Origin: Kofleriaceae bacterium
GTDB lineage: Bacteria > Myxococcota_A > Polyangia > Haliangiales > Haliangiaceae
DNA length: 5,468 nt
NCBI GenBank assembly: GCA_016763395.1
Contig: JAESTW010000289.1
Coordinates: 1 to 5,468 of the forward strand
Reading direction: 5' to 3'
Below, piece after piece: positions 4,572 to 5,468 of the stretch. Made by a program: the position numbers and the translations under genes. Under the pieces are notes generated by a model. That model made no database searches. It saw nothing but the letters and a program-made list of their open reading frames with translations, and was not told the DNA's origin. Each line of letters opens with the position of its first letter. Position 1 is the first letter of the stretch.

Positions 4572-5468
4572 CTACTGCTCGATGCGGTGAAGAGCGTCGG
4601 ACCTTAGCCCTTTGTGCTCACTTGTGGAACCGTCTGGCCAAAAGACTTTTAGGTCGGCGAGTTTGGCCTTGCCTAACCCTATCGAAAGGGTGGACGAATC
4701 CTGGCTAAGATAGCCTCTACCGCCAGCTACCTGCCGCAATACGGTCTTGCCATCGAATCGTATCTCCACTTTGGCACCAATTGCGTAAGGGTTATTCCCC
4801 TTGCCTTTGAGCGCGATTCGCAGCCAGCGATTGCCGCTATGCTGCACGTTTTCCAGAAGTCTCGGAGGCTGGCGGAAGTTATTGACGACGATATCTAGAT
4901 CACCATCATTGTCGAAATCGAGTAGCGCTGCACTGCGGCTGTTGCCAGCAAAGGCGTAGTCTTGGTCTTCTGGCCCCGCATAAAAGTAGCCATCGCCATT
5001 GAGGTAGAGCTGGTTCTTTTGTCCGCCCGCATACGAGCCCTGAACCCAACCATTGGTCAGATACAGGTCTTTATCGCCGTCATTGTCGACGTCAAAGAAA
5101 GCCGCGTCCCAGCCCCAGCCACGATTTCTCGGCTCAAAGCGCTGAGACTCCTCGGAGCTAAAGCCACCTTCCGCTGTGCTGACGTAGAATTGATTGCCAC
5201 TGAGATACTGAAATGATTTCGTAAGAGATTCACTGATATCGATAGTCGAATCGTCTGTGGGAAAGACCACCTTGATGTTCTTCGAAAACATGTCGATATT
5301 GGTCACGTACAAGTCCCACTTGCCGTCGCCGTTGACGTCACTCACCGCCACATTCATGCCACTTCCCCTATCTGCGGTGTGCAGCTTTTCCGCTACACTT
5401 TCGAAACGGCCATTGCCGAGGTTCCGATACATCGCATTGGCACCAAAATCGTTGGCCACGTAGAGATC
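4572..5468 (-). CDS. CRTAC1-type FG-GAP/VCBS repeat protein with ASPIC/UnbV domain (N-terminus outside window)
   Basis: The reading frame is open to the right edge, so only the C-terminal 298 residues are seen; a GTG at 5459 is internal, since the in-frame residues before it (DLYVAND) continue a repeat. Three FG-GAP-type calcium-binding loops are visible: DVNGDGKWDLYVTN (about residues 44-57 of the visible part), DVDNDGDKDLYLTN (126-139) and DFDNDGDLDIVVNN (184-197), with DLYVANDFG at the edge being the end of another. These are blades of a beta-propeller. The C-terminal part from NRWLRIALKG through the IGAKVEI strand, GGRGYLSQDSS, LSIGLG and VFWPDGSTSEH is a typical ASPIC/UnbV domain. Members are usually exported, calcium-binding, and of unknown biochemical role; binding of carbohydrate or protein partners is suspected. 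It lies 5 bp upstream of the hydrolase and is probably cotranscribed with it. Confidence 0.92.
   Translation of the reverse strand, partial: DLYVANDFGANAMYRNLGNGRFESVAEKLHTADRGSGMNVAVSDVNGDGKWDLYVTNIDMFSKNIKVVFPTDDSTIDISESLTKSFQYLSGNQFYVSTAEGGFSSEESQRFEPRNRGWGWDAAFFDVDNDGDKDLYLTNGWVQGSYAGGQKNQLYLNGDGYFYAGPEDQDYAFAGNSRSAALLDFDNDGDLDIVVNNFRQPPRLLENVQHSGNRWLRIALKGKGNNPYAIGAKVEIRFDGKTVLRQVAGGRGYLSQDSSTLSIGLGKAKLADLKVFWPDGSTSEHKGLRSDALHRIEQ

Overview
The window holds six genes from what looks like a proteobacterium, probably a marine or aquatic gammaproteobacterium-like lineage. This rests on the proteobacterial-type GloA, a nickel superoxide dismutase system and a CRTAC1-type FG-GAP/ASPIC-UnbV protein; base composition is intermediate (roughly half G+C by eye). 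The taxonomic call is inference and cannot be fixed from this sequence alone. No rRNA, tRNA, CRISPR, insertion sequence or phage gene is visible.

Layout. Positions 57-1925 (+) encode an unrecognised protein with two predicted membrane segments at its N-terminus and a long, mostly helical TPR-like domain. Positions 2008-2427 (+) encode a glyoxalase I (GloA) with all four metal ligands. About 100 bp without any convincing feature follow, then a well-formed promoter region at 2531-2597. Three closely spaced plus-strand genes come next: a 65-residue secreted or membrane-anchored histidine-rich protein (2630-2827), nickel superoxide dismutase SodN (2847-3314) and its maturation protease SodX (3324-3650). 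Two minus-strand genes converge on sodX: a YheT-like alpha/beta hydrolase (3670-4566) and, 5 bp upstream of it, the C-terminal 298 residues of an FG-GAP/ASPIC-UnbV protein that runs off the right edge (4572-5468).

How the genes work together. SodX should cleave the 18-residue SodN leader (MIKKLINTLSPKIAEASA) to expose the N-terminal His-Cys-Asp-Gly-Pro-Cys nickel hook. The small histidine-rich protein sits first in the same apparent transcription unit, has its own consensus-like ribosome binding site, and after signal peptide removal would begin HPGHSHAG. It is a good candidate for an undescribed nickel-handling accessory of Ni-SOD. The unit is preceded by a TTGACA-17-AATGAT promoter overlapped by a perfect TTGACA-N13-TGTCAA inverted repeat, and by a strong 8-bp-stem hairpin in the predicted 5' leader. 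Both suggest specific regulation. GloA detoxifies methylglyoxal and is functionally separate, though also a stress-protection, probably nickel-dependent enzyme.
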